Source: Cryomorphaceae bacterium
Lineage (GTDB): Bacteria > Bacteroidota > Bacteroidia > Flavobacteriales > BACL11
Length of the DNA: 10,436 nucleotides
Reading direction: 5' to 3'
NCBI GenBank assembly: GCA_949531795.1
Contig: CATIQX010000044.1
Location: 1 to 10,436, forward strand
Position numbers and translations under genes: made by a program. The notes below the pieces were generated by a model. The model saw only the letters and a program-made list of their open reading frames with translations, did no database searches and was not told the DNA's origin. Numbering within the stretch: the first letter of the stretch is position 1; each line of letters begins with the position of its first letter. Positions 1 to 6,681 of this stretch are shown in pieces.

Positions 1-777
1 AGAAATAAAACCTTCATGCGAGCGGATATTAAAAACTCTATCTCCATCTAACAATAAGTATTGCCCTTTAATTCCTAAAAGTACACCTTCAATAATTGGA
101 GTACGCTCCAACTTTACACTTTTTATTTTTTTAGGATATTGAGTTACAGGATAGATAATCTCTGTTACTGTGTTTTCAGGTAATATATACTGCTTTAATT
201 CTTCAGGAACATGAGTTGAGAGTTCCTGCTTCATTTGCACTAAGTCGACAGGATCTGGATTTCCTGACAGCATCTTACGCCAATTTGTCACATCAGAAAC
301 GAAACGTTTTAGTGAAACCTCAATATCTCCTGAAAATCTTCTATTGGGCACTTCAGCTAGTAATATTGCTTGGCTTGCCCCTTGGTCCATCCATCTTACT
401 ATTCCTTGGGTACCTCTTGTTATGCCAACCTTTATCCCACTTGAGTTGGCTAAGTATACATAGTGAGGTGCAAGTTGAAATTCTTTTTCCCATTCCAAAT
501 CTCTTTCCTCAATTCCTAAATGAGCCGTACATAATTCAGGCTTAAAAATACTTTGAGAAGCTAAAGGTGATTCCCAGAAACATTTATAACAATAACTAGA
601 TCGATAAAATTTATCAGACTTTTTCCCACACTGACAAATAACAACCCCACTCCATTCAATTTTAATTTTTTTACCAATATAATCATTCATTTTATGATCA
701 AGACCATGAATATCTAGCGTGTAATGCACTACATCATTTAATTCAGTATGCATTCTTTTAAGTGTATCTCTAAACAT
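1..777 (-). CDS. DUF2797 family protein (C-terminus cut by window edge)
   Basis: The reverse strand is open from an ATG at 777 down to base 1, giving 259 codons with no stop; the C-terminus lies outside the window. I recognise it as a DUF2797 protein from the opening MFRDTLKRMHTEL and the conserved blocks KPELCTAHLGIEERDLEWE (79-97) and VGIT...RWMDQGAS (117-135). Cys48, Cys50, Cys63 and Cys66 (CxC then CxxC) look like a zinc ribbon. Residues 106-156 (VYL, KVG, R128, E153) resemble the spacing of a GIY-YIG nuclease core; this is my inference and the family has no established function that I know of. Start choice: ATG 777 gives the usual 'M..TL.KM.TEL' beginning, whereas the next ATG at 753 would remove it. 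It is divergent from the GH3 gene, and I recall the two as frequent neighbours in Bacteroidota. Family assignment is solid, role unknown. Confidence 0.88.
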   Translation of the reverse strand, partial: MFRDTLKRMHTELNDVVHYTLDIHGLDHKMNDYIGKKIKIEWSGVVICQCGKKSDKFYRSSYCYKCFWESPLASQSIFKPELCTAHLGIEERDLEWEKEFQLAPHYVYLANSSGIKVGITRGTQGIVRWMDQGASQAILLAEVPNRRFSGDIEVSLKRFVSDVTNWRKMLSGNPDPVDLVQMKQELSTHVPEELKQYILPENTVTEIIYPVTQYPKKIKSVKLERTPIIEGVLLGIKGQYLLLDGDRVFNIRSHEGFIS

Positions 778-813
778 ATATTTTGTATTTTTCAATCCTT
801 AAAAATACCAAAA

Positions 814-2325
814 TTGAGCAAGTTTTCTGTTAAAAATTATATTCTTTCATTTATGATGCAAAAACGTATTCATAATATTGAGGAATTCTGCGTAAACCCA
901 ATAAAGACTCAAGAAAAGGTTTTTAACAAGCTTATAATAAAAGGAAAAAATACTAAATTTGGAGAGGAACATCATTTCAATACAATAAGTAAATATTCTC
1001 ATTTCAAAAAAAATATTCCTATAAGAACCTATGAAGAGTTTTCAGAATACATTAAAAGAACAAGAAGTGGTGAACAAAATGTACTTTGGCCAGGTAAAAT
1101 AAAATGGTTTTCCAAGTCATCAGGAACAACAAATGCACAAAGTAAATTTATACCTATTACAAAGGAATCGTTAAAAGAATGCCATTTTAAAGGAGGAAAA
1201 GATATGCTATCATTATATGGAAATAACTTTCCATTTTCTGATATGTATAACGGAAAAGGGCTAATGTTAGGGGGTACGATAAAAGATTCAGAAGAAGGAA
1301 ATTATAAAGATGGTGATTTATCTGCTATTCTACTAGATGAATTTCCTTTTTGGGTAAATTATCATAGAGTGCCCGATATTAAGACTGCTCTTATGGAGGA
1401 TTGGGAGGATAAATTAGAGCGTATTGCGCAGCAAGCTATAAAAGAAAATATTACAAATTTGACTGGGGTACCATCTTGGATGTTAATTTTACTAAAGCGT
1501 GTGCTAGTAATAAGTGGTAAAAAAAATATAAGTGAAGTTTGGCCTAAATTAGAGTTATATATGCATGGGGGAGTAAACTTTGAACCCTATAAAGAACAAT
1601 TCAAGTCTCTTATACCGTCAGAAAAAATGAACTACTTGGAAGGTTATAATGCCTCGGAAGGATTCATTGGTATACAAGATAAAAATCCATCAGAAGGCCT
1701 ATTATTAATGCTAGATTACGGAATATTTTATGAGTTTATAACTATGGGAAATTTCAAAAAAGGCATTATAGAAACCACTAGTTTAAAAGATGTTCAACTC
1801 AATACTGATTACGCACTAGTTATAAGCACTAATTCAGGCTTATGGAGATATCTCATAGGAGATGTAATCCGTTTCACCAACCTTTACCCTTTCAGGATTA
1901 AAATTATTGGTCGTACTAAAAGTTTTTTAAACACATTTGGTGAAGAGCTAGTTATAGATAATACTGACAAAGCACTAATTGAAGTTTGCAAAAAACACTA
2001 TGCATTAGTAAAAGACTATACGGTCGCTCCTATTTTTATCAACGAAAATTCAGGCGGGCATCAATGGCTCATCGAATTTAGTAAAGAACCACAAGATATA
2101 CATCATTTTAAAATCGATCTTGATAAAGCATTAAAAGCATTAAACTCTGATTACGCAGCAAAAAGAAGTCAGAATTTATTGCTAAATATGCCAGAAATAA
2201 TACTCATTAAAAACAATGAATTTTACCTTTGGCTTAAAAAAAATAAGCGACTAGGTGGACAATACAAAATACCAAGACTCAGTAACGACCGCAAGGTTGT
2301 TGAGGAAATTCTTACACTTCTCTAG
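814..2325 (+). CDS. GH3 family acyl-adenylate-forming enzyme (bacterial GH3 auxin-responsive promoter-type protein)
   Basis: This is a GH3-family member of the acyl-adenylate-forming superfamily. Plant GH3 enzymes adenylate a carboxylic acid (jasmonate, auxin) and join it to an amino acid; the substrate of bacterial homologues is unknown to me. Numbered from TTG 814, the visible motifs are the ATP-binding SSGTTNAQSKFIP (102-114), YNASEGF (278-284), WRYLIGD (344-350), GRTK...FGEEL (366-379) and the C-terminal GGQYKIPRL with Lys485, which sits where adenylating enzymes carry their catalytic lysine. No signal peptide or membrane segment is evident, so it is probably cytosolic. Start: an in-frame ATG at 748 would overlap the 5' end of the divergent gene and add 22 residues that look like antisense translation. 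TTG 814 gives about 503 residues and places QKRIHNIE some 15 residues from the N-terminus, as I recall for relatives. ATG 853 would be slightly short. A -7-like TATATTTTG at 777-785 fits the later start. The family is clear; the start is uncertain. Confidence 0.85.
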   Translation: MSKFSVKNYILSFMMQKRIHNIEEFCVNPIKTQEKVFNKLIIKGKNTKFGEEHHFNTISKYSHFKKNIPIRTYEEFSEYIKRTRSGEQNVLWPGKIKWFSKSSGTTNAQSKFIPITKESLKECHFKGGKDMLSLYGNNFPFSDMYNGKGLMLGGTIKDSEEGNYKDGDLSAILLDEFPFWVNYHRVPDIKTALMEDWEDKLERIAQQAIKENITNLTGVPSWMLILLKRVLVISGKKNISEVWPKLELYMHGGVNFEPYKEQFKSLIPSEKMNYLEGYNASEGFIGIQDKNPSEGLLLMLDYGIFYEFITMGNFKKGIIETTSLKDVQLNTDYALVISTNSGLWRYLIGDVIRFTNLYPFRIKIIGRTKSFLNTFGEELVIDNTDKALIEVCKKHYALVKDYTVAPIFINENSGGHQWLIEFSKEPQDIHHFKIDLDKALKALNSDYAAKRSQNLLLNMPEIILIKNNEFYLWLKKNKRLGGQYKIPRLSNDRKVVEEILTLL

Positions 2326-2353
2326 AAGTTTTCAACAAAAATAGTTGCTAAAT

Positions 2354-2387
2354 GATATTTCACGCATTCAGTAAAATATCTTTTTTT
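2354..2387 (+). terminator. Rho-independent terminator after the GH3 gene
   Basis: GATATTT (2354-2360) and AAATATC (2374-2380) form a 7-bp stem with a 13-base loop, in which AC/GT can add two inner pairs, followed directly by seven T residues. It begins 29 bases after the GH3 stop. The stem is AT-rich and therefore weak, but stem plus T-run is the right architecture. It suggests that the kinase downstream is at least partly transcribed from its own promoter, which would have to lie in or just after this hairpin; I see only a poor -7 match there (TATTTTAG, 2387-2394). Confidence 0.5.
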
Positions 2388-2409
2388 ATTTTAGACGAAA
2401 ATTTTATAT

Positions 2410-3027
2410 ATGCACATAGCAATTGCAGGAAATATTGGTTCTGGAAAAACAACCTTAACCACTAAACTATCTAAACATTATAAGTGGGAAGCACATTATG
2501 AAGATGTGGAAAATAATCCTTACTTAAATGATTTTTACAAAGACATGCAAAGATGGTCATTTAACCTGCAAGTGTATTTCTTAAATAGCCGTTTCAGGCA
2601 AATTGTGGAAATAAAAGAAAGCGGTAAAGCTTACATTCAAGATAGAACGATCTATGAAGACTCTAAAATTTTCGCGCCTAACCTACATGCTATGGGGCTA
2701 ATGAGCTCAAGAGATTTTGACAATTACATGGAAATATTTAATTTAATGGATAGTTTCATTGAAGGTCCTGATTTATTAATTTACTTAAGAGCATCAGTTC
2801 CTAAATTAGTAGAACAAATCCAAAAAAGAGGAAGAGAGTACGAAAATAGTATCCGTTTAGATTATTTAACTCGATTAAATGAAAGATACGAGGCATGGAT
2901 CGGTGAATATTCAAAAGGTAAAGTTTTAATAATTGAAGTAGATGATTTAGACTTTGCCGAAAATGAAGAAGACCTAGGTAATATTATTAAAAAGGTAGAT
3001 ACTGAAATAAACGGATTATTCAAATAA
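2410..3027 (+). CDS. Deoxynucleoside kinase (dNK / deoxyadenosine-deoxyguanosine kinase family)
   Basis: Predicted cytosolic kinase that transfers the gamma-phosphate of ATP (or another NTP) to the 5'-OH of a deoxynucleoside, the first step of deoxynucleoside salvage. The 205 residues match the usual 200-220 of the bacterial family. Visible motifs are the Walker A loop GNIGSGKTT (7-15) at the very N-terminus, Glu31 in YEDVENNPYL (catalytic-base region), the substrate-pocket helix with WSFNLQVYFL (49-58), DRTIYED (78-84, the DRS/ERS-type motif) and the arginine-rich lid RGREYE (140-145). ATG 2410 leaves only six residues before the P-loop, as is normal. Whether the preferred substrate is dA, dG, dC or dT cannot be read from the sequence. 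The gene follows GH3 after 84 bases and converges on hppA, with a shared terminator between them. The CNT nucleoside transporter and thyA at the other end of the window belong to the same metabolism. Confident on family. Confidence 0.93.
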   Translation: MHIAIAGNIGSGKTTLTTKLSKHYKWEAHYEDVENNPYLNDFYKDMQRWSFNLQVYFLNSRFRQIVEIKESGKAYIQDRTIYEDSKIFAPNLHAMGLMSSRDFDNYMEIFNLMDSFIEGPDLLIYLRASVPKLVEQIQKRGREYENSIRLDYLTRLNERYEAWIGEYSKGKVLIIEVDDLDFAENEEDLGNIIKKVDTEINGLFK

Positions 3028-3044
3028 AAAAAATAGTAGAAAAT

Positions 3045-3073
3045 AAAAAAGCCACTCAAACGAGTGGCTTTTT
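3045..3073. terminator. Bidirectional Rho-independent terminator between dNK and hppA
   Basis: A perfect 7-bp GC-rich stem, GCCACTC (3051-3057) and GAGTGGC (3062-3068), encloses the loop AAAC. It is flanked by six A residues on the left (3045-3050) and five T residues on the right (3069-3073), so each strand reads stem then U-run. It lies 17 bases after the kinase stop and 19 bases beyond the hppA stop, exactly where two convergent genes would share one terminator. Confidence 0.93.
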
Positions 3074-3092
3074 ATATATATTAGACCAAAGC

Positions 3093-5741
3093 TTACTTCA
3101 TACCTTTTATATTTATACTTATCTTATCAGAAGTAGACCTTAAAACATCATCTCCTTTAAATGTTATCATTCCTACAAATGAAACTACTTTGTTTTTTTT
3201 ATTCACGCTAAATAAAAACTCAGAATTAAATTTATTATCTCCGATTAATAAAGTTCCTTTAACCTGTTTTTCAAAGTCTAGATCACCAGAATAATCTCCG
3301 GCAACAGATTTAGAAGTAAAAGACATTTCTTGTTTTTTAGAAATCTGTATTAACTCATCACATATCATATTTTCATTTAACCTGTTAGTCATACAGTCAA
3401 TATTAATAAAATTAAAACTAGATACCACTTTATTTTTGATGTCAAAAGTAAATGAAGTAGCCTTTGTATTCATTAATCCAGACTTAACAGATTTGATAAG
3501 TCTAGCTTCAGAAGGTTGAGGACTCAACATTTCTTCAGAAGGTGATTCAGAATGACTCACTGTACCTTCTCCTAAAATTGGTGCAATCACTAAGCCAATT
3601 AAACACGTTAACTTAATTAGAATATTCATAGAAGGACCAGAAGTGTCTTTAAAAGGATCACCAACAGTATCTCCAGTAATTGCAGCTTCATGAGCAGCAG
3701 AACCTTTATGCGTCATCTCTCCATTAATCATAACTCCAGCCTCAAATGATTTTTTAGCATTATCCCAAGCTCCACCAGCATTATTTTGAAAAATTGCCCA
3801 AAGCACCCCACTTACTGTAACTCCAGCCATGTAACCACCTAGCATTTCAGCAATCATTAATTTATCCATTCCAAATAACATAGGGAGGAAAGTAATGACT
3901 AATGGGAAACCAATAGTTAATAAACCTGGTAACATCATTTCTCTTAAAGAAGCTTTTGTAGAAATCTCCACACATTTATCATATTCAGGCTTTCCAGTTC
4001 CTTCCATAATTCCAGGAATTTCTTTAAATTGTCTTCTTACTTCATAAACCATTTCCATTGCAGCTTTACCCACTGCATTCATAGCAAGTGCTGAGAAAAC
4101 AACAGGAACCATCCCTCCAATAAATAACATAGCTAAAACAGGTGCTTTAAAAATATTAATTCCATCAATACCAGTAAAGGTAACATATGCTGCAAATAAT
4201 GCTAAAGATGTTAGTGCTGCAGAAGCAATAGCAAAGCCTTTACCAGTTGCAGCTGTAGTATTACCAACTGAATCTAAAATATCTGTTCTTTCTCTAACAA
4301 TAGGCTCTTGCTCACTCATTTCTGCAATACCACCAGCATTATCAGCAATAGGACCAAAAGCATCAATAGCTAACTGCATTGCAGTAGTTGCCATCATTGC
4401 TGATGCTGCCATAGCAACACCATAAAAGCCTGCAAATGCATATGAAGACCAAATTGCCATCGCGAATAAGATAACTGTTGGAAAAGTAGAAATCATACCA
4501 GTTGCAAGTCCTGCGATAATATTTGTTCCTGCACCTGTAGCTGATTTTTCTACAATATTTAAGATTGGCTTTTTGCCTAATCCAGTGTAGTATTCAGTTA
4601 CAGAAGAAATAACTCCCCCAACTATTAATCCAACAATTGTAGCATAAAACACACGCATTGCTGTAATATCTTTTAATACGTTCCCTCCTGTTTCAAAGAA
4701 ATTCATTTTCATAGTTTCAGGTAACATCCATGTAACTAATCCATAACAAGAAACTGCAACTAAAGCAATTGAAAACCAATTCCCTTTGTTTAAAGCTGCC
4801 ATTACTTCCGATTCTTTTGCATCATTATTTGTAATATTAACTAACATAGTACCTAATAAAGAAATCACTATTCCAAAACCAGCAATTGACATTGGTAACA
4901 AAATTGGACCTATAGAACCAAAACCTTTAAATATATTAATATCATTTACCTCAATAATGTAGTTCCCTAATACCATTGCTGCTAAAACTGTTGCAACATA
5001 CGAGCCAAATAAATCAGCCCCCATACCAGCAACATCTCCTACATTATCACCCACATTATCTGCAATTGTTGCAGGATTTCTTGGGTCATCTTCAGGAATA
5101 CCAGCCTCAACCTTACCTACTAAATCAGCACCAACATCAGCAGCTTTAGTGTAAATACCACCACCTACTCTTGCGAATAAAGCAATGGATTCAGCTCCTA
5201 ATGAAAAACCTGCTAAAGTTTCTAATACAATAGTCATATCGTGAGTATTAGTCCAAACACCACCCATAAAGTAATTATAAAAGGCAATAAAAAATACTGT
5301 TAATCCTAATACAGCTAAACCAGCAACACCTAAACCCATTACAGTACCACCACCAAAAGATACTTTTAATGCATTTGGCAAACTTGTTCGGGCAGCTTGT
5401 GTTGTTCTTACATTTGTTTTAGTAGCAATTTTCATTCCCATATTTCCAGCTAAGGCTGAGAAAAATGCACCCAAAATAAAAGCAATTACTATGAGCCAAT
5501 GTGTAGATGGCACTATTGTTGAAACAATAAATAGTAGAACACTTACACAAACAACAAAAATTGTTAGTAATCGATATTCAGCATTCAAGAATGCTAATGC
5601 TCCTTCATATATGTGGTCAGAAATTTCTTTCATTTTTCCATTTCCAGCATCTTGCTTCATTACCCAAGATTTCTTCACCATCATATAGGCTAATCCTATT
5701 AATGCCATGATTATCGGCATATAAATCATCATTGATTCCAT
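3093..5741 (-). CDS. hppA: Membrane-bound, K+-dependent ion-translocating pyrophosphatase with a C-terminal extension
   Basis: Integral membrane pyrophosphatase that couples hydrolysis of cytosolic PPi to outward pumping of H+ (or Na+). The core (about 1-724) has the multi-helix family pattern and the PPi/Mg2+-binding loops: TKAADVGADLVGKVEAG (198-214), EDDPRNPATIADNVGDNVGD (217-236), DAFGPIADNAGGIAEM (460-475) and GDTVGDPFKDTSGPS (690-704). GNTTAATGKG (493-502) has Ala497 and Gly500 where K+-independent enzymes have Lys and Thr, so it should need K+. Helix 6 (DLFGSYVATV) lacks the usual gate glutamate, while helix 5 has Glu184 in LGAESIALF; I recall this from the Flavobacterium johnsoniae type, reported as H+-pumping. 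The family normally ends near the Ile-Ala-Pro-Ile-Leu-Gly block at 719-724; here a Ser/Pro/Glu-rich linker and a soluble beta-rich domain (about 758-882) follow in frame. Since both termini of the family face the periplasm, that domain should be periplasmic. ATG 5741 gives the usual MES...YMPIIMAL start. Divergent from etfB. Confidence 0.96.
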   Translation of the reverse strand: MESMMIYMPIIMALIGLAYMMVKKSWVMKQDAGNGKMKEISDHIYEGALAFLNAEYRLLTIFVVCVSVLLFIVSTIVPSTHWLIVIAFILGAFFSALAGNMGMKIATKTNVRTTQAARTSLPNALKVSFGGGTVMGLGVAGLAVLGLTVFFIAFYNYFMGGVWTNTHDMTIVLETLAGFSLGAESIALFARVGGGIYTKAADVGADLVGKVEAGIPEDDPRNPATIADNVGDNVGDVAGMGADLFGSYVATVLAAMVLGNYIIEVNDINIFKGFGSIGPILLPMSIAGFGIVISLLGTMLVNITNNDAKESEVMAALNKGNWFSIALVAVSCYGLVTWMLPETMKMNFFETGGNVLKDITAMRVFYATIVGLIVGGVISSVTEYYTGLGKKPILNIVEKSATGAGTNIIAGLATGMISTFPTVILFAMAIWSSYAFAGFYGVAMAASAMMATTAMQLAIDAFGPIADNAGGIAEMSEQEPIVRERTDILDSVGNTTAATGKGFAIASAALTSLALFAAYVTFTGIDGINIFKAPVLAMLFIGGMVPVVFSALAMNAVGKAAMEMVYEVRRQFKEIPGIMEGTGKPEYDKCVEISTKASLREMMLPGLLTIGFPLVITFLPMLFGMDKLMIAEMLGGYMAGVTVSGVLWAIFQNNAGGAWDNAKKSFEAGVMINGEMTHKGSAAHEAAITGDTVGDPFKDTSGPSMNILIKLTCLIGLVIAPILGEGTVSHSESPSEEMLSPQPSEARLIKSVKSGLMNTKATSFTFDIKNKVVSSFNFINIDCMTNRLNENMICDELIQISKKQEMSFTSKSVAGDYSGDLDFEKQVKGTLLIGDNKFNSEFLFSVNKKNKVVSFVGMITFKGDDVLRSTSDKISINIKGMK
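3096..3572 (-). other. C-terminal extension of HppA: acidic linker plus YceI-like beta domain (tentative)
   Basis: Residues 724-882 of the pyrophosphatase lie beyond the last conserved helix of the family. Residues 728-747 form a Ser/Pro/Glu linker (SHSESPSEEMLSPQPSEAR). After it come alternating hydrophobic and polar stretches without membrane helices: FTFDIKNKVVSSFNF (764-778), MSFTSKSV (806-813), GDYSGDLDFEKQVKGTLLIG (815-834), SEFLFSVNKKNKVVSFVG (840-857) and KISINIKGMK (873-882). The order 'F.I.N', 'M.F.S..V', 'V.GTL.I' and a final hydrophobic strand recalls YceI-like proteins, extended beta barrels that bind isoprenoid lipids. About 125 residues is short for that family, so the match is only suggestive. 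No stop codon or plausible internal start separates it from the core. Confidence 0.45.
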
Positions 5742-5777
5742 ATTCTTTTTTTAGTTTAATTATTTTAAAATGGATTG

Positions 5778-5785
5778 CAAAAATA
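5778..5785 (-). promoter_or_regulatory. Bacteroidota-type -7 element for hppA
   Basis: On the minus strand these bases read TATTTTTG, an exact match to the Bacteroidota -7 consensus TAnnTTTG. Transcription would begin near 5771, leaving a leader of about 30 bases before the hppA ATG at 5741. I see no TTG at the right -33 distance; the nearest (complement of 5797-5799) is too close. The motif is one half of a short palindrome, AAAAATA-g-TATTTTT (5779-5793), so chance AT-richness is a real alternative. Confidence 0.4.
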
Positions 5786-5832
5786 GTATTTTTATACAAA
5801 CCGCATAATATCAGGGCTATTTAATACATATG

Positions 5833-5857
5833 TCTAATTTTTAGCTTTAAAATTAGA
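5833..5857. repeat. 9-bp inverted repeat in the hppA-etfB divergent gap
   Basis: TCTAATTTT (5833-5841) and AAAATTAGA (5849-5857) are perfect reverse complements around a 7-base loop, TAGCTTT. The repeat sits about 20 bases upstream of the etfB -7 element, overlapping where the -33 contact region would begin, and about 50 bases upstream of the hppA -7 element. No T-run follows, so it is not an ordinary terminator. It could be an operator for a dimeric regulator of either gene, or an accident of AT-rich sequence. Confidence 0.35.
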
Positions 5858-5878
5858 GTTCATTTTATAGCAATTTAT

Positions 5879-5886
5879 TAAGTTTG
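5879..5886 (+). promoter_or_regulatory. Bacteroidota-type -7 element for the etfB-led operon
   Basis: TAAGTTTG is an exact match to TAnnTTTG. Transcription would begin near 5893 and give a leader of about 24 bases ending in the A-rich stretch before the etfB ATG at 5917. The -33 position (about 5858-5860) reads TTC rather than TTG, a weak match. Position and exactness make this the best promoter candidate for the whole etfBA-nuclease-transporter-thyA run. Confidence 0.45.
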
Positions 5887-5916
5887 CAATCTAATTTAAT
5901 CAAATCAAAATAAAAG

Positions 5917-6663
5917 ATGAATATTGTAGTTTGCATTAGTAGTGTGCCTGACACGACTTCAAAAATTAATTTTACTGAAAATAATACTAAATTTGACTCT
6001 AGCGGAATTCAATTTGTAATTAACCCTAATGATGAATTCGGATTGACTAAAGCAATGGTGTTAAAAGAAACAAATGGAGGGACATTAAAGGTTATCACAG
6101 TAGGAGACATATCAACTGAGCCGATAATTAGAAAAACATTAGCTATCGGAGCCGATAGTGCTGTAAGAATTAACAAAATAGCTACAGATAGTTACACAAC
6201 AGCATTAGAAATAGCAAATTATCTTAAAGATAATCCTGCTGATTTAATTATAGCAGGTAAAGAATCATTGGATTACAACGGAGGCGCTGTGCCCGCAATG
6301 ATTGCCGAGATGCTTGACCTTCCTTTTGTAAATGCATGTAACGGATTAGAAATTACAGGAGATACCGCTAAAGTAAGCAGGGAGATTGATGGGGGAAAGG
6401 AAAACTTATCAGCTAACTTACCTTTAGTAATTGGAGGTCAAAAAGGGTTGGTTGAAGAATCAGAACTAAGAATTCCTAACATGAGAGGAATTATGCAAGC
6501 AAGATCAAAACCTTTACAGGTAATTGAAGCGTCATCAGTAGAAGATTTAACAACTTCGATTAGCTTTGAAAAACCAATTGAAAAAGGGGCTTGTAAACTC
6601 GTAGATGCTGATAATGTATCTGAATTAGTAAATCTACTACACAATGAAGCAAAAGTTATTTAA
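5917..6663 (+). CDS. etfB: Electron transfer flavoprotein, beta subunit
   Basis: ETF is a soluble alpha-beta heterodimer carrying FAD and AMP; it accepts electrons from acyl-CoA and other dehydrogenases and passes them to ETF:quinone oxidoreductase. This 248-residue protein is the beta chain, which holds AMP. It opens with MNIVVCISSVPDT and INPNDEFGLTKAM (35-47). TVGDISTEPIIRKTLAIGAD (61-80) and AGKESLDYNGGAV (113-125) are the nucleotide-site segments. VSREIDGGKENLSANLPLVIG (153-173) follows the ETF-beta signature except for a Gly at the last position. RIPNMRGIMQARSKPL (185-200) corresponds to the partner-recognition loop region. It is the first gene of the operon, with a good -7 element upstream, and etfA follows after 18 bases. 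No acyl-CoA dehydrogenase or ETF:quinone oxidoreductase gene lies in this window. Confident. Confidence 0.96.
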   Translation: MNIVVCISSVPDTTSKINFTENNTKFDSSGIQFVINPNDEFGLTKAMVLKETNGGTLKVITVGDISTEPIIRKTLAIGADSAVRINKIATDSYTTALEIANYLKDNPADLIIAGKESLDYNGGAVPAMIAEMLDLPFVNACNGLEITGDTAKVSREIDGGKENLSANLPLVIGGQKGLVEESELRIPNMRGIMQARSKPLQVIEASSVEDLTTSISFEKPIEKGACKLVDADNVSELVNLLHNEAKVI

Positions 6664-6681
6664 TTAAAAAGAATTGAAAAG

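Noticed and set aside
216..545. Plus-strand open frame of 109 codons with a hydrophobic central stretch resembling a membrane protein
   Set aside because: It lies entirely antisense to the DUF2797 gene, whose translation matches a known family throughout; the hydrophobicity is a by-product of the complementary codons.
748..813. First 22 codons of the longest possible GH3 frame
   Set aside because: They overlap the DUF2797 5' end and promoter region and do not look like the family N-terminus; TTG 814 is preferred, though not proven.
2306..2336. Small hairpin ACTTC-TCTA-GAAGT over the GH3 stop codon as a terminator
   Set aside because: Only five base pairs with a short T-run, and the hairpin at 2354-2387 is a better terminator just downstream.
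3096..3572. HppA tail as a separate gene joined by a frameshift or lost stop
   Set aside because: The reading is continuous, the linker is compositionally sensible, and there is no convincing internal start; a genuine fusion is simpler.
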